Positions 12,141-23,287 are shown, counted from the first letter of the stretch. The stretch: DNA of 64,000 bases from Euborellia annulipes (GCA_023213315.1 JAKCPI010001988.1:117766-181765); one strand, 5' to 3'. The notes: generated by a model from the sequence alone, not told the origin. Numbers and translations: made by a program.

Positions 12141-12182
12141 TGCACTGAAGATGGATTGTGTAGGCATTCCGAAATATTTGCA
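12141..12182 (+). ncRNA. Hammerhead ribozyme motif, locus 2 right arm
   Basis: Mirror copy of the left-arm motif: TGCA CTGAAGA (12141-12151), helix II with one base changed in the stem, GAAATATT (12171-12178), TGCA. Core invariant residues intact; predicted cleavage after U at 12178. Confidence 0.7.
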
Positions 12183-12299
12183 GAATAAATTATTTTAATT
12201 GTGGAAAGCAACTCGCTGGTGTATATTTTCTCCATATCCATTACCTCAACGATCTGTCCCAGCAAAATTTTAACTGCTACTAATACTTAAAAATTTGAT

Positions 12300-12347
12300 T
12301 TGTAAAAAATAGTATGCTGTGCGACGGGTCACACCAGATTACCCCCC
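12300..12347 (+). repeat. Solo arm of palindrome A
   Basis: AGTATGCTGTGCGACGGGTC and ACACCAGATT: one arm of the terminal hairpin described at 42485-42575, located at the same place in this hAT-like family as at 46320-46355. Confidence 0.5.
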
Positions 12348-12390
12348 CGAGAAACACCTCTGGATCCGCCATTGCCCCCTTCTCTCCCCC

Positions 12391-12588
12391 GTGGCCGAGA
12401 AATTAGTTGACAATTGTTGATGATCAATATTGATAACCTAAAAGCCAAGGGGACTGGGTTCGGACCCCATGGACTGCGATGAATATTTATTTAAATCAAT
12501 TTAATACTAAATAGTGTAAATAAATGTGCCTGGATAATTATATTGTAATAAATATATCTTTGAGTATCATTTAAAGGGTATGTAATTA
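12391..12588 (+). mobile_element. SINE, 'ATCAATAATGACA' subfamily
   Basis: GTTGACAATTGTTGATGATC, ATAACCTAAAAGCCAAGG and B-box-like GGGTTCGGACCCC. Relatives at 33413-33545 and 54250-54400. Confidence 0.6.
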
Positions 12589-12598
12589 AGATTAAAAA

Positions 12599-12852
12599 TG
12601 GAGCCCTCGGGGCTTGGTGTAGAGGTTAGCGTGTTCGGACCCCAGGCAGTCCGATGATTTTATTTAAACCAATTGGATACCAAATGGCTTAAATAAGAAT
12701 GCCTGGACCCCCAATAAATATAATTATTTATACAACGGTTATCGTAAAAGTCTTAAATGGCCTAAGTTGCCGAAAAGACTGTGTGAATGTGTGTATGAGT
12801 GTGAGTGTGAATGAGAAAAAAAGTGTATGTTTTTCAAAAAAAAAAAAAAAAA
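12599..12852 (+). mobile_element. tRNA-derived SINE with head deletion
   Basis: CTCGGGGCTTGGTGTAGAGG (A box) joins directly to TTCGGACCCC (B box), so the anticodon region is deleted. Same body and tail as 47971-48229, poly-A, and AGATTAAAAA on both sides (12589-12598, 12853-12862). Confidence 0.85.
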
Positions 12853-13834
12853 AGATTAAAAAAAAGACTTGGTGATTTCAAAAATTAAAGGTACTTAATT
12901 TATATAAATTTTATTGGCGGGAAGCGAGTTACCGAACGTGAAGCATCTCTACTCAAAGGAACAATAAATTCTGGATGTGTCACTAATAGCCTCTCTCACG
13001 ATACCAAAACACCTTCTAATATAAAATCTCACAAGTTCGATCAAAATTTTATCCAGCCCAAGGCGTATTATTTTATTATTAAACCAACTTAAACAAAACT
13101 TGTAATTACACTAAATTCATTTAGAAATTGCTAGAGTTGGGGGATGTTTTTTATCTTTTTCTTTTTTCTACAATCCACCTTCACATCTTTTTTTTTTCTT
13201 TGACAGATTATATTAAATAAAACTTGGATGAATTGTGTATTGGCTGTCATCTTGGCACTTCGTCGAAGTGTAGGAGATTCTGTGACATTTTATGAAAAGG
13301 ACATTCATCAATAATTCTAAAGAATGTGTCATAGATATTATCCCTTTTTTTCTTTACTTTTATGATATGAGAAATTTAAGATATATAATTATAAATTTTC
13401 TTTTAAAATTGATTCTTAAAAAGACGAAAAACCCGTTACAAAGTGCTTGGCTATATATCGACAAAGGGTTAAAGAAATCTAAAACGTTTTTTTATGGCAG
13501 GCTAAATATCTGTGATAACGGGACTCAAATGATTTTGCAATCCTTTTTTGGACTAATGTGTGCATATAGAAAATTATCATGTACAGTAGAATATGAACAA
13601 AAAGTAAACTATGTATAGGTATAAATATGAATTGATTGAAGCTTTTAAATTTGTTCGATGATGATAGTATTAAAATTTTAAAAACTGTTAGAAATAATAC
13701 TAATATCAGGGCCGGACTAGGGGGGGGTGCGTGTGCCCCGGGCGGCAGATATCAGGGGGCGGCAATTAAAGAAAGATCTACTAAAAAATATGGGGATTGA
13801 CTTCCCCGAGACTTTCTCGTATATTCTTTTGGAA

Positions 13835-14605
13835 TTACGTCTGGATGTGTGTGTGAACACGATTGCTTAAAAACCAAAGCAGCTAGATCGATGAAATTTG
13901 GTATATGCTCCTTACACTAAAATTGTAGATTTCTATCAACTTTTGGAGTAAATACGTCACTTGGAAGTAGTGCTTTACTTAAAAAGTTTTTCAAAAATTG
14001 TGAAATTTTCAATTTTTTTGTTATATTATGATAAAATACTCTATTTTAAAAAGTTTTTATTCTTTGACATTTTTTTCGAAAACTGAATAGTTTTCAAATA
14101 ATCAAAGAAGAAATAGAAAATTTTCGTTAATTTTGATAAAAAATCAAAACAAAATCATACAGGTGTCATTAAAAAAAGGGCAAATATAAACAAATTCAAA
14201 TTCATTTGTTTATATTTACCCTTTTTTTAGACAACACCATTATGGTTTGATTCACACAAATTCAAATTCATTTGTTTATATTTACCCTTTTTTTAATGAC
14301 ACCTGTATGATTTTGTTTTGATTTTTTATCAAAATTAACGAAAATTTTCTATTTCTTCTTTGATTATTTGAAAAACTATTCATTTTCGAAAAAATGTCAA
14401 AGAATAAAAACTTTTAAAATAGAGTATTTTATCATAATATAACAAAAAAATTGAAAATTTCAAAATTTTTGAAAAAACTTTTAAGTAAAGTACTACTTCC
14501 AAGTGACGTATTTACTCCAAAAGTTGATAGAAATCTACAATTTTAGAGTAAGGAGCATATACCAAATTTCATCGATCTAGCTGCTTTGGTTTTTAAGCAA
14601 TCGTG

Positions 14606-14630
<25 letters not shown>
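13835..14630. repeat. Large inverted repeat (~380-bp arms)
   Basis: The left arm from ACACGATTGCTTAAAAACCA to TTTACCCTTTTTTT is mirrored on the right almost base for base, around a short centre near 14230. A transcript would fold into a long hairpin. Confidence 0.8.

Positions 14631-14690
<60 letters not shown>
14609..14690. repeat. CA microsatellite
   Basis: ACAC repeats with one interruption (CAGCA at 14636-14640), directly before the C-run. Confidence 0.95.
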
Positions 14691-14693
<3 letters not shown>

Positions 14694-14697
14694 ACCC

Positions 14698-14698
<1 letters not shown>

Positions 14699-14763
<65 letters not shown>
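14699..14763. repeat. Homopolymer of 65 C
   Basis: An uninterrupted C-run from 14699 to 14763, flanked by CCCACCCA and ACACACCCACCCC. True length is uncertain in any assembly. Confidence 0.9.
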
Positions 14764-15096
14764 ACACACACCCACCCCCAGGCATAATGCCAAAAATGGT
14801 TTTTTGGACTCAGGGAGGTCTAAAACGTGGAGAAACATCAAAATCTCGAAGTCGAATTTTTTTACGATTACATAACTTTCTCTATACGAGAAAGTAAAAA
14901 AGTAAAGTGATATGAATTTTGTAGAAAATTTGTTAGAAAATTTTAAGGAGGGGGCGGCAAATTAAAATTTTGCCCCCCCCCCTAAAAAATCTCCTAGTTC
15001 CGGCCCTGACAAATATAATATAATTAAAATAATAATAATAATTATTATTATAAATACTGTGAAATTTATTCATTTTTTTGAAGGGAGGAGGTAGAG

Positions 15097-15585
15097 CAGT
15101 GGTTTCCAAACTTTATGTTACCACGCCTCCCTTATAAATAAATATTTAATCTTATGACGCCCCCCCCCTATTTGATAAAATAAAACAAAAACAAAATTTT
15201 TAATGCTAAAAAATATAAATTTATATAAAAATATATATTTTTTTTTATTCTTATTTATATTAAAACCATGGGCGTCCGCAGGGGGGGGGCAACCAGGCAC
15301 TTGCCCCCCCTGGAAAATTAAAATGATACAAAAAAATGTATAAAACAAAAAAAAATACAAAAAACCTTTCTCAGTATACATCCACCTTGCCGCGATGAGA
15401 AAGCTTTAAATGCTAAGAGATGTATAACATTATTAATATCAAAGTACGTTTTTTTTAACTTATCTGCAAAAAATCCTGCGGACGCCCTTGATTAAAACTA
15501 GCAATCATTTGGAAAATTGGTCCTAGTGGTCAATATTCGCGCCTCCCCTTAGACTAGTCCGCGCCTCACAGTTTGGAAAACGCTG
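15097..15585. mobile_element. hAT-like MITE with nested MITE
   Basis: Ends CAGTGGTTTCCAAACTTTATG and ACAGTTTGGAAAACGCTG. Copy of 17672-17981 apart from the nested insertion at 15267-15490. The outer flanks do not show a matching 8-bp duplication. Confidence 0.6.
15267..15490. mobile_element. hAT-like MITE, 224 bp, perfect 8-bp duplication
   Basis: Ends CATGGGCGTCCGCAGG and CCTGCGGACGCCCTTG. ATTAAAAC on both sides (15259-15266 and 15491-15498). Nested in 15097-15585. Confidence 0.85.
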
Positions 15586-15678
15586 GTATAAGGGTATTTT
15601 ATGGCTGGAGGGATTTGTATCAGGAATGAAAGTTAGAAGAAAACGCAACAAGAATTTTTCTTTAAAAATATATTTTAA

Positions 15679-15720
15679 CAGCTGACGTTTCGGCTTTGGT
15701 CAAAGCCATCCTCGGAGCTG
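15679..15720 (-). ncRNA. Hammerhead-like motif, locus 3 left, with U4-to-C core change
   Basis: On minus: CAGCT, CCGAGGA, T, GGCTTT-GACC-AAAGCC, GAAACGTC, AGCTG. Helices I (5 bp) and II (6 bp) are perfect and helix III is ACGU, but the core reads CCGAGGA rather than CUGAGGA, so catalysis is doubtful. Confidence 0.55.
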
Positions 15721-15730
15721 TTAGTGGTCA

Positions 15731-15767
15731 TCCGAGGATGACTTTGCCAAGACCGAAACGTCAGCTG
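15731..15767 (+). ncRNA. Degenerate hammerhead-like motif, locus 3 right
   Basis: CCGAGGA (15732-15738) and GAAACGTCAGCTG are kept with the same U4-to-C change, but helix II is scrambled and the 5' strand of helix I is lost at the arm junction. Confidence 0.4.
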
Positions 15768-15854
15768 TTAAAATATATTTTTAAAGAAAAAATTCTGGTT
15801 GCGTTTTCTTCTAACTTTCATTCCTGAAGGAAGATATTTTTCTCAAATCTTATT

Positions 15855-16096
15855 TTCACGCTCTAGGGGTGTGCCTTAAATATAAAATTTCAACCTCCTA
15901 GCTCAATTCCTTCATGCTTTAAATTGAACCCAAACAGACACACAGATAGAACATGTCGAGAAATCCATTTTTTTGGAGGAGACCTCAAAACGTGTATATC
16001 CATCAAAGTTTCGACATCGAATTTTTGACATGAATCCAATACTTTCTCTCCATATATATGTATATTAACTTATACATATAGGTAAGAGAAAGTAAA
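15855..16096 (-). mobile_element. Family B fragment, minus strand
   Basis: AATTTCAACCTCCTAGCTCA, CATCAAAGTTTCGACATCGA and TATAGGTAAGAGAAAGTAAA identify the outer third of the element. Confidence 0.6.
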
Positions 16097-16480
16097 AATT
16101 CAAATCCGAATAAGTTCTATATACAAAAAGATGCGGTAACTCACCCCAGTAAAATTCTAAGTGGACTAATCATATCTTACTTTTCTACCTAATGAAAAAA
16201 ATACCTACAAAATTCTGCAAGGGATTCGATTGGTTCCTAGGTTACCCAGTGTTATTATTATCTGTTATGAGAGTTTCGAAATTCTCAAAAATTAATTTCG
16301 CCCCAGTAATAAGAAATTTTAGAATGACTTTAAAATGTTTCTTTTCTACCTCACTATCCTATTTGCTAAATATTGAATATAAATTTTAACTCAAACGGAA
16401 TGCACTTATTTTTTTGTAAAAGTATTAAAAAAACATTAATATCTTTGTCCATTATAGGGGGTGGGGCATTAACCCCCCTT

Positions 16481-16741
16481 CAGTGGCGTAACGTACGCCC
16501 CCGCAGACCCCGCGATGCGGGGGGCCCCGGACCTTATGGGGGCCCCGGGCCGGGCCGGACTAAAAACTGTAGCTCCTATAAAAACGGAAAAATTTAGATA
16601 AAAAAAAATAATGAAAATTTCTCTTTGAGAGGGCCCGGGCCCTCAGGGTTCAGGGTATTTTAAAAATATTTTTTGTATGGTCTAATAATGGGGCCCGAAA
16701 TAAAATTTGCGGGGGGGGCAGCTAAAAACGTTACGCTAGTG
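16481..16741. mobile_element. hAT-like MITE, 261 bp, perfect 8-bp duplication
   Basis: Ends CAGTGGCGTAACGT and ACGTTACGCTAGTG. CCCCCCTT on both sides (16473-16480 and 16742-16749). Contains GGGCCCGGGCCCTCAGGGTT-type sequence shared with 48536-48600. Confidence 0.85.
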
Positions 16742-17104
16742 CCCCCCTTCATAAAGGAATGCGAGCCTTCACCGCGAAATTACTCTCAAAATAATTTGAA
16801 TACATTTATAAATAATTATTTTAATTTTAATTTTATTTTGAAATTATTTTATTTTAATTTTCAAACCTTAATCCAAAAAAAAAAGATAAAAAATAAAAAA
16901 CTAATTTTTTTTCAATGACATCTATATTCCCCCTCCCCCTTTCAACAGCTTATATTCACCCTCTACCCTTAGTGAAATACAAAATATTTAATTTCATATT
17001 CAAAAGAATCGTATTTCGCAAATCAAATTATTTGTTTCTATCATTTTTTTTTCAGCGATAAAATGCATAATAATTACCTTTAATAATAATAATAAGAAGG
17101 TGTG

Positions 17105-17250
17105 CTAGTTGACGGCGAGGTCAGGGTGGGTTACACTATATTAATTATTCACTTCGATAAACAACTAAAAAAAGAGAGCAGCTCGGCGCGCCTGCCGCTC
17201 GACCACACGCTCGACTCGACTGAACGAGAAATTCGTCTCTCTCTTTGTAT
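17105..17250. other. CpG-rich short block
   Basis: GCTCGGCGCGCCTGCCGCTC and CGCTCGACTCGACTGAACG stand out in AT-rich DNA. No ORF or splice pair found. Confidence 0.25.
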
Positions 17251-17671
17251 AGGAATAAAATAGATGAAAATAACAATTCCCTTTTTATTAAAAATAAAAA
17301 AAATACCTTTTGCTCTAATCTAACTATATTAAGAATGTCAACAAGTGATTTGGAATATTCCAAGGCCTTTCTTAAATAGCCATCCCTTCATCCCCCTAAA
17401 CAAAATAATAATCAACGTTATTTTTTGAATGTTTTCTATTTACAGTATTTGGCTTCGATTTAGCTAAAATAAATTAAAAAAATTTTTTTTTTTTTTCTCA
17501 ATTTTTCAACCCCTTATCCAATCCTAATAAATCAAATAATTAACAATGCTATCGCCTTCGGCGAGTTTCGCATCTAGTCAGAAAAAAATTAAAATCCTGA
17601 AAAACTTCCCTGAATTTTACACCCTGGTTTTACACATAGTATAATTTTCTAGAATGAGTCTTACTTTAGGC

Positions 17672-17981
17672 CAGTGGTTTCCAAACTTTATGTTACAACG
17701 CCTCCCTTAAAAATATTTAACCCCCCCCTCCCATTTAATAAAATAAAAATTTTTAATACTAAAAAATATAAATTTATATAAAAAATATTTTATTTATTTA
17801 TTCATATTTATTATTTTAATTAAAAACTCCGTCCCAGAATCTTCTAAATTATTTTATTATTTTATTTATAAAACTAGCAATCATTTGGAAAATTGATCTT
17901 GGATGCCAATATACGCGCGCCTCCCCTTAGACTAGTCTGCGCCTCCCTAGGGAGGCACGCCTCACAGTTTGGAAAACGCTG
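17672..17981. mobile_element. hAT-like MITE, 310 bp
   Basis: CAGTGGTTTCCAAACTTTATG at the left and CACAGTTTGGAAAACGCTG at the right, with GCCTCCC-rich subterminal arms, as in 15097-15585. No matching flanks found. Confidence 0.6.
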
Positions 17982-18538
17982 GGGTAGAGGATGAAGAAAT
18001 AATGGCTCGGATTGTCCAACCCCAATCTGCCCCACCGGGGGACACGATTAGGACTATAATTAGTACGTGTTAATACACGTGTGGTCGCTTGGAAACAAAT
18101 TTAAATAAAAATCTGATGTGACTAGACGCACAGTACACAACTTTCTTCAAAAAATTTTGTGGTCAAAATAAAAAGAGAGCCTTGAGCTTAGAGATTTTCC
18201 AACCCTAAAACGTGTCACTTTCTGATACAAACAAGTTATGAGAAAGATTAAAGTGATATTTTTTTCGTATATTTTTATTTCAATTTAAGTTTCAAATACC
18301 GGGAGATTTTATTTAAAAAAAAAAACTGTAAAACAAATATAGCTAGATAAAAAATCAAATATGCATACAAATTGATCTAATCAAAATGAAATAAAATTTT
18401 TAATCTAATCAATTTCTCTAGTGGTTTTCGATTATCTTTTTTTTTATTTTTATTTTTTATTGACTTATTGCTTGCCTCTTTACTTGCTACCCCTTTTTTC
18501 TCTCTCTCTCACTCTCTTTGCTTCTTTTTGTTTGGCAG

Positions 18539-18645
18539 ACAAACAATCTAATGGAGCCGATGTCTGCAGAACATGGCAAAGCTTTCGACTTGGTGCCTTC
18601 TCGCTGTGCCATAAAATAATCACCCCTTCTAAAAAATACACTTAG
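18539..18645 (+). CDS. Weak candidate terminal exon
   Basis: A long pyrimidine tract (TC repeats, then CTTCTTTTTGTTTGGCAG) ends at 18538 and makes a strong acceptor. The following sequence is more complex and GC-richer than its surroundings. One frame is open for 35 codons to a TAG at 18643-18645; a second contains an ATG and reads MEPMSAEHGKAFDLVPSRCA before a stop. No donor and no clear polyadenylation signal is visible just downstream, so this could equally be an unused acceptor. Confidence 0.2.
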
Positions 18646-18649
18646 ATAG

Positions 18650-21600
18650 TATATACCTTTGATTTCCTTTCTATGCCAAGGAATCTCTTTATCTATTTCT
18701 GATTTTTTTTTTCTTTTAAATTTTCAGTACTAGCACTCTAGCCAAAAGCCATTTCCCGTTTAGAGCCCAATGAAAAAATATACTCTCTCCGTTCTATCAA
18801 AAGAGGATCGATGATGACAATTAGATAAGCAAATATAAAACTCTGACCAAAAATCAATCTCTCTTATAAGGTACTTTATTTTTATTGTCTATAAAATTTG
18901 CTGCAGTGGCCAAATTTTTCAAATGATTGAAGACATGCCTTGCATAAGACTCTCACATGAAAAAAACTAAGGTGATTCAAATAAAAATGAGTGAGAAAAA
19001 AAAATTGTGGATGTTTAAAAAAAAAAAAAAAAAAAGAAAAGAAAAGGCAAGGGTGTAAAAAATTTGTCTTCCTAAAAAAAGGCAAAATGAATTCCATAAC
19101 AGCGGGAAAAGATTTTTTCGCCCTGCGGAAAAATTTAGTTTCGTCAAAAAAAAAAGTATCTGTAGGAAAATTGTTGAGTTCGGGTTCCCTCCCTCCCTGA
19201 AAAAAATTTCTATATTTGCCCCTGATATAGTTAAAAAATTTCAAACATTAATTAATTCAATATCAAGGACTTATACTATTAAAAATAAGAAAAAGATAAT
19301 TACTTTTTCATAAAGGTGCACCATAATAAGTTGGCAAAATTCATTTGAAGAAATCCATTCAGGTGTTGGTTTCTGCTATCGCTCGCTTACTATCTAAACA
19401 AAAAAATCTCAAAATGTTAAATAAAAAACTCATATTCAAAATTAATTCTCTTTTGAATAATTAATTATGAATACAAGTTGATCTTCGGGTGAAAAATAAA
19501 ATGGGAAACATTTATTTTTTTTAATAGTTTATACATAGTTTTTACATAAAAAAATATTATTTTAAATACACAACACAAATTCACACATTTAAGCTTCTTT
19601 TGAAGAGGTTGAGGCGTGGAGGCGTCTACTTTATAGATTATTGCATTTGTTGATGTCTTTTTGATCTTCATAAAGTATGCCTTTGTTGATATGATATGTA
19701 TTCTTGGTCTTCATAGTCTTCGGAGAATGAATGTTCGTACTTCACTCACAATTCTTCCTTTTTAATTCTATGCATAAAATGCATAAAAATCAGAAAAGAA
19801 AGATCATAAAGATCTTAAAAAAGCTTTAGAAGTGCACAAATTGCATATTCATTAAGTGTGACCACTCTCCCAAATTCAAATATCATTGTTGATTAAGTGA
19901 AGCTAAGCTAAAGGGACCTATAGTTAAATATTATTGCGCCCGGGGAGAGTGATCCCCCTCACCTCTATAATTCCCTAATATTATAATAAAAATCGAAAGA
20001 CATGCATTTAATTTTGGCCGAAGAGAACTTTCATAGGCCTAAGGCCTAATTAATTTTGTCCGAATAGAAGAAACTTGTTGTATTTTCATTGGACTTATCA
20101 TCTTAACACAAGGATCCGAACTGAACTGAGTACTGATGATGAAATACCTGCCTAAATCTAGTAATCATTTATCGAAAGGTTGTTATTACTCTCCACAAGA
20201 GAATCTTTATATTCACTTGCTGTTCGAAATCAATGTGATCAGAATCAAGAATCCAATGAAACATGACAAGTTTCGGTTTTTGAGTTATATCAAAAATAAA
20301 AAAAAAATAAAAAACAAGAACTCGTCTCTTCCTTCCAAACTCTAGACTGCCTAACACCTAACGGGGGTAAACAGTGATTTTTGATTGCATGCTGATTTTC
20401 TAGCGAACGGAAATCCGAGAGAGCTCAAGTTTACAAAAAATATTTACAAAAAAATAATGTCCCTTAATTCTAACAACAATTGAAATAATAAAGCAGAATA
20501 AAAAAATACAGTAGATTCATTGATATTTTAAAGTTTCAATTAATAGAGAAGAAATAAAATTTGGTTTCGTTGATATGATGAGAAAAATCTTTTGTATTTG
20601 TTCTTAAAATATTTTTATGAATTCGACTCATCCTTAAACCAAGGATTAAGTGGTGAGGTAAATAAATAAAAATTTTTTAATAATTTCAAAATATATCAAA
20701 TAAATTTTGCGCCTAATAAATTGAATAAAAGTTTGCTTATTAAAATTCTATAATTTTTGTGAGTTTTCTTTTATCTAATAAAGTTCCAAATAATTCAGAA
20801 GGACTTGTCGGAACTTATTTTAATGATTCACACTCATGTCACATAAATTAATATTCAACCATTAAAGGAATTTACAAATTAATCTAGAGCATTTGGAGTT
20901 TGATCCAAGGACTCTATATAAAGAATTTCAGGTTAACTTGTATATGGCATTTGAATGTGAACTGCTGATGAAGAAGTGCCTAAAATACTTCAAAAAAATT
21001 ATGAATCAATTATTATATAAATTTTATACTAAGAAAAATTATAAAATATTAATTAGCAATCACTTAAGTCAAGGACTGACTATATATATTTCAAATAAAC
21101 TCAATTGAAATGTAAAAAATATGATAACTATAAATTTAATTTTTATTTTGCTTTTTACAATTTTTACTTATATAACTATTGTTTGCGGAAGAAGAGTAAA
21201 GAGACAATGGAGGTATTATAATAAATCAAATTCTTAATTAATTATAAAATTGAACATTTTACATTTACAAGATAGCTACTTTCGAAGAAATTTTTCAAAC
21301 AAAATAAAATATATTAATTTTATTAAATTTAAATATAATAAAATTAAATTATTTTTTGTGATCTCTAAATTTGTAATCTTTTAAGCATTTGAAACTCCCA
21401 TTTTTACTTTTTTTAGACTTCTTGGCTTTACTCGTTTTTCGCAAGCAATAATAAAAATAATGAAAATAAGCGGATCTGAGGGGATTTAGGGTTTGGAAAA
21501 AAAAACCCTTCGAAATTAAAAATAGACAAAAACAAATTTTAACATGTCTAAAAACAAATTTTGAAAATTAAACTTTTAAATTTATAGAAACCGTCCCCTT

Positions 21601-21900
21601 CATCATCGATGACAGGATCTGCTTATTAAAAATAAAGAGGAGACTCAGATTGGTAAAAATATTTGCAGCCAATTAATACATTTTGTAGCAAAATTGTTTA
21701 GTTTTGGTTTTTGTGTTTATATTGATATTATAAGCTTTAATATGTGTGTGTGTAGTTTAAAAATGGCTGCTTCAATTAATTAATTTGTTGAAATTTCTTT
21801 AATTTGAATATTTGATTCAAAATATAATTTTTAGTTTGTAAATAAAGAATTAAAAAATCTAAATGGACCTTATGTCCATTCCTACTCCTATAGAGAGGGC
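18650..21900. other. AT-rich, no clear feature
   Basis: Only chance frames in poly-A/T DNA. Nothing shared with other parts of the window was noticed. Confidence 0.4.
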
Positions 21901-21910
21901 ATGTAAATAC

Positions 21911-21959
21911 CTTGTTTCATTTCCATCCTCCATTTCCATCGAATCGCTCGAAGAATACA
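21911..21959 (-). CDS. Weak candidate short start exon, minus strand
   Basis: On the minus strand, GGGCTTCTCTTTCAG precedes 49 bases that contain ATGG and read MEMEDGNET to an AAG/GTATTT donor. Acceptor good, donor mediocre, exon short. The surrounding 21880-22150 block is unique and more complex than the AT-rich neighbours, which supports some function without identifying it. Confidence 0.15.
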
Positions 21960-23287
21960 CTGAAAGAGAAGCCCTGAAGCTAAAAACCCACCCTTTCTTT
22001 ATTACCTATTAGCTAAATGTTTGCCAGAATGGCAGAACACACCTTATAACTTGACGACTTGGTGATCTCGCAGAGAGGCAGCAAGGAAACCTAACCTAAA
22101 GAGGAAGAGAGTTTGGGGCCTAAAATACCTAGGTGTGTGTGTGTGTTTGAGAGGAAGGGTAGGGAGGTAGAGGATTGAGAGAGTTATTTTCACCTTTAAA
22201 CTTCATTTGAACTGAAAATTGAATTTTATAATCAATTTTTACAAAATTTTCAAATATCTATAATTTTGTTTTTTTATATATAAATTGATTTTTTTTTCTT
22301 TATTTATTACAATTTTTATTTTATTTATATATAAAAAAAATCACACGGTATAAGAATGATTCGGAAAAAAATAGAAATCTACATAATTTATTTAGAGAAA
22401 TTAGTAGTTTTAGGTAAATGATGAAATTCTAATTAAAAATAAATGAACTTTAATAAAAGAATATAGTAAAAAAATGAAAATAACCAAGTTGCAAATCAGG
22501 GTTCTCAACCACCGCGCATTGCAATTGCACCACGAGATGTTCTTTTTTATATAAAAATTAAATTTATTTTTATTATTTATTTATTTTTTTTTATTTTTTT
22601 TTTTTGTAATTTAAATATAAATAATAACATCACAATGGACAAGTGCAAATATGAAAAAATTAGAGATATTGCCGTTCAGAAGTAAAATGAAAATTTCTTA
22701 ATTATTTCTATTATTAATGTAATAGAATCATAATATTAATAACAGTATGTCTTTCAAAATGCCATTCGTATTTTTGTTTAACCGTTTTATAAATAAAAAA
22801 ATCAATAATTGTCGGTTCGTGAATTAAAATAAGTTGGGAACCACATGACTTACATAATTATGTGTGTTTGTGTGTAAAGTGCGAATTCTCATTGATCAAA
22901 AACTAAAAAAATGTTATTTTAAAATTTTTAAGTTTATCTTTGATTGTAAATTACTATTGTTGTATAAAGAATTTAAATTTTTTGTTTATATCTTGACATT
23001 ACAGATCAACATGAGTTGGAGAAAAAATTATCATCAGTCAACTTAAGTTGGTTGGATTCTTTGAAAATTATTAGTAACAGAACATAGTTTGAAGTTATCT
23101 AAATTAAAGAACATATTATTGTATTATTTATAAAAATATAACCATTTATCAATAATATCAATATTATTCTTGACACTAGAATGTCTTTTAACTATCATCT
23201 CTCTTGAATAATGTTTTAAAGAATATTACTCAACTTTAGTTGACTGTAGAAAATGCAGTGCTCAACTATAGGTTTGGACCATTGAAT

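Larger units (their letters stand above)
11701..12280. mobile_element. Divergent hammerhead-pair element with 12-bp target-site duplication
   Basis: Inverted arms of about 230 bp (11701-11930 and 12014-12241) flank a ~85-bp spacer, with a ~39-bp unpaired tail on the right (12242-12280). The unit is bounded by perfect copies of TAATACTTAAAA (11689-11700 and 12281-12292). A relative of the host sequence at 46216-46260 lacks the insertion and has one copy of this target, confirming the boundaries. Each arm carries a hammerhead motif. I infer a Penelope-like-derived non-autonomous element: two inverted terminal pieces without the reverse transcriptase body. Confidence 0.7.
11590..12374. mobile_element. 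hAT-like non-autonomous element (CAAGGGCGGAT ends), host of the locus 2 hammerhead pair
   Basis: Left end CAAGGGCGGATACAG, right end CTCTGGATCCGCCATTG (reverse complement CAATGGCGGATCCAGAG), inner G-rich/C-rich arms. Flanks CCCCCTCT and CCCCCTTC match at 6 of 8 positions, suggesting an 8-bp duplication that has drifted. A second copy is at 45435-46392. The hammerhead-pair element is nested inside. Confidence 0.55.
13707..15008. mobile_element. hAT-like element, 1.3 kb, with internal inverted repeat and C65 tract
   Basis: Ends CAGGGCCGGACTAGGGGG and CTAGTTCCGGCCCTG. Flanks ACTAATAT (13699-13706) and ACAAATAT (15009-15016) match 7 of 8. Inside lies a large inverted repeat (13835-14215 against 14250-14630), a CA repeat, a run of 65 C, and family B-like ends. 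No transposase ORF. A short relative is at 60572-60714. Confidence 0.7.
15620..15827. mobile_element. Divergent hammerhead-pair element, locus 3
   Basis: Two ~100-bp arms meeting near 15720, ending in TCAGGAATGAAAGTTAG and its complement. Each arm carries a hammerhead-like motif. A TGGCTGGAG sequence just left (15603-15611) also occurs in the unpaired tail of the locus 11 element. No convincing target-site duplication seen. Confidence 0.55.

Noticed and set aside
13217..13325. Acceptor-like CTTTGACAG followed by a 35-codon open frame
   Set aside because: No donor, no composition shift, and open frames of this length are common by chance here.
14543..14897. Long reading frames made of His/Thr or Pro/Gly/Val/Cys repeats
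   Set aside because: They are translations of the CA and C65 simple repeats.
15097..17981. 8-bp target duplications for the two CAGTGGTTTCC MITEs
   Set aside because: Flanks AGGTAGAG/GTATAAGG and CTTTAGGC/GGGTAGAG do not match.
23006..23045. ATTACAG acceptor followed by ATGAGTTGGAGAAAAAATTA
   Set aside because: Stop after 11 codons and no coding-like composition.
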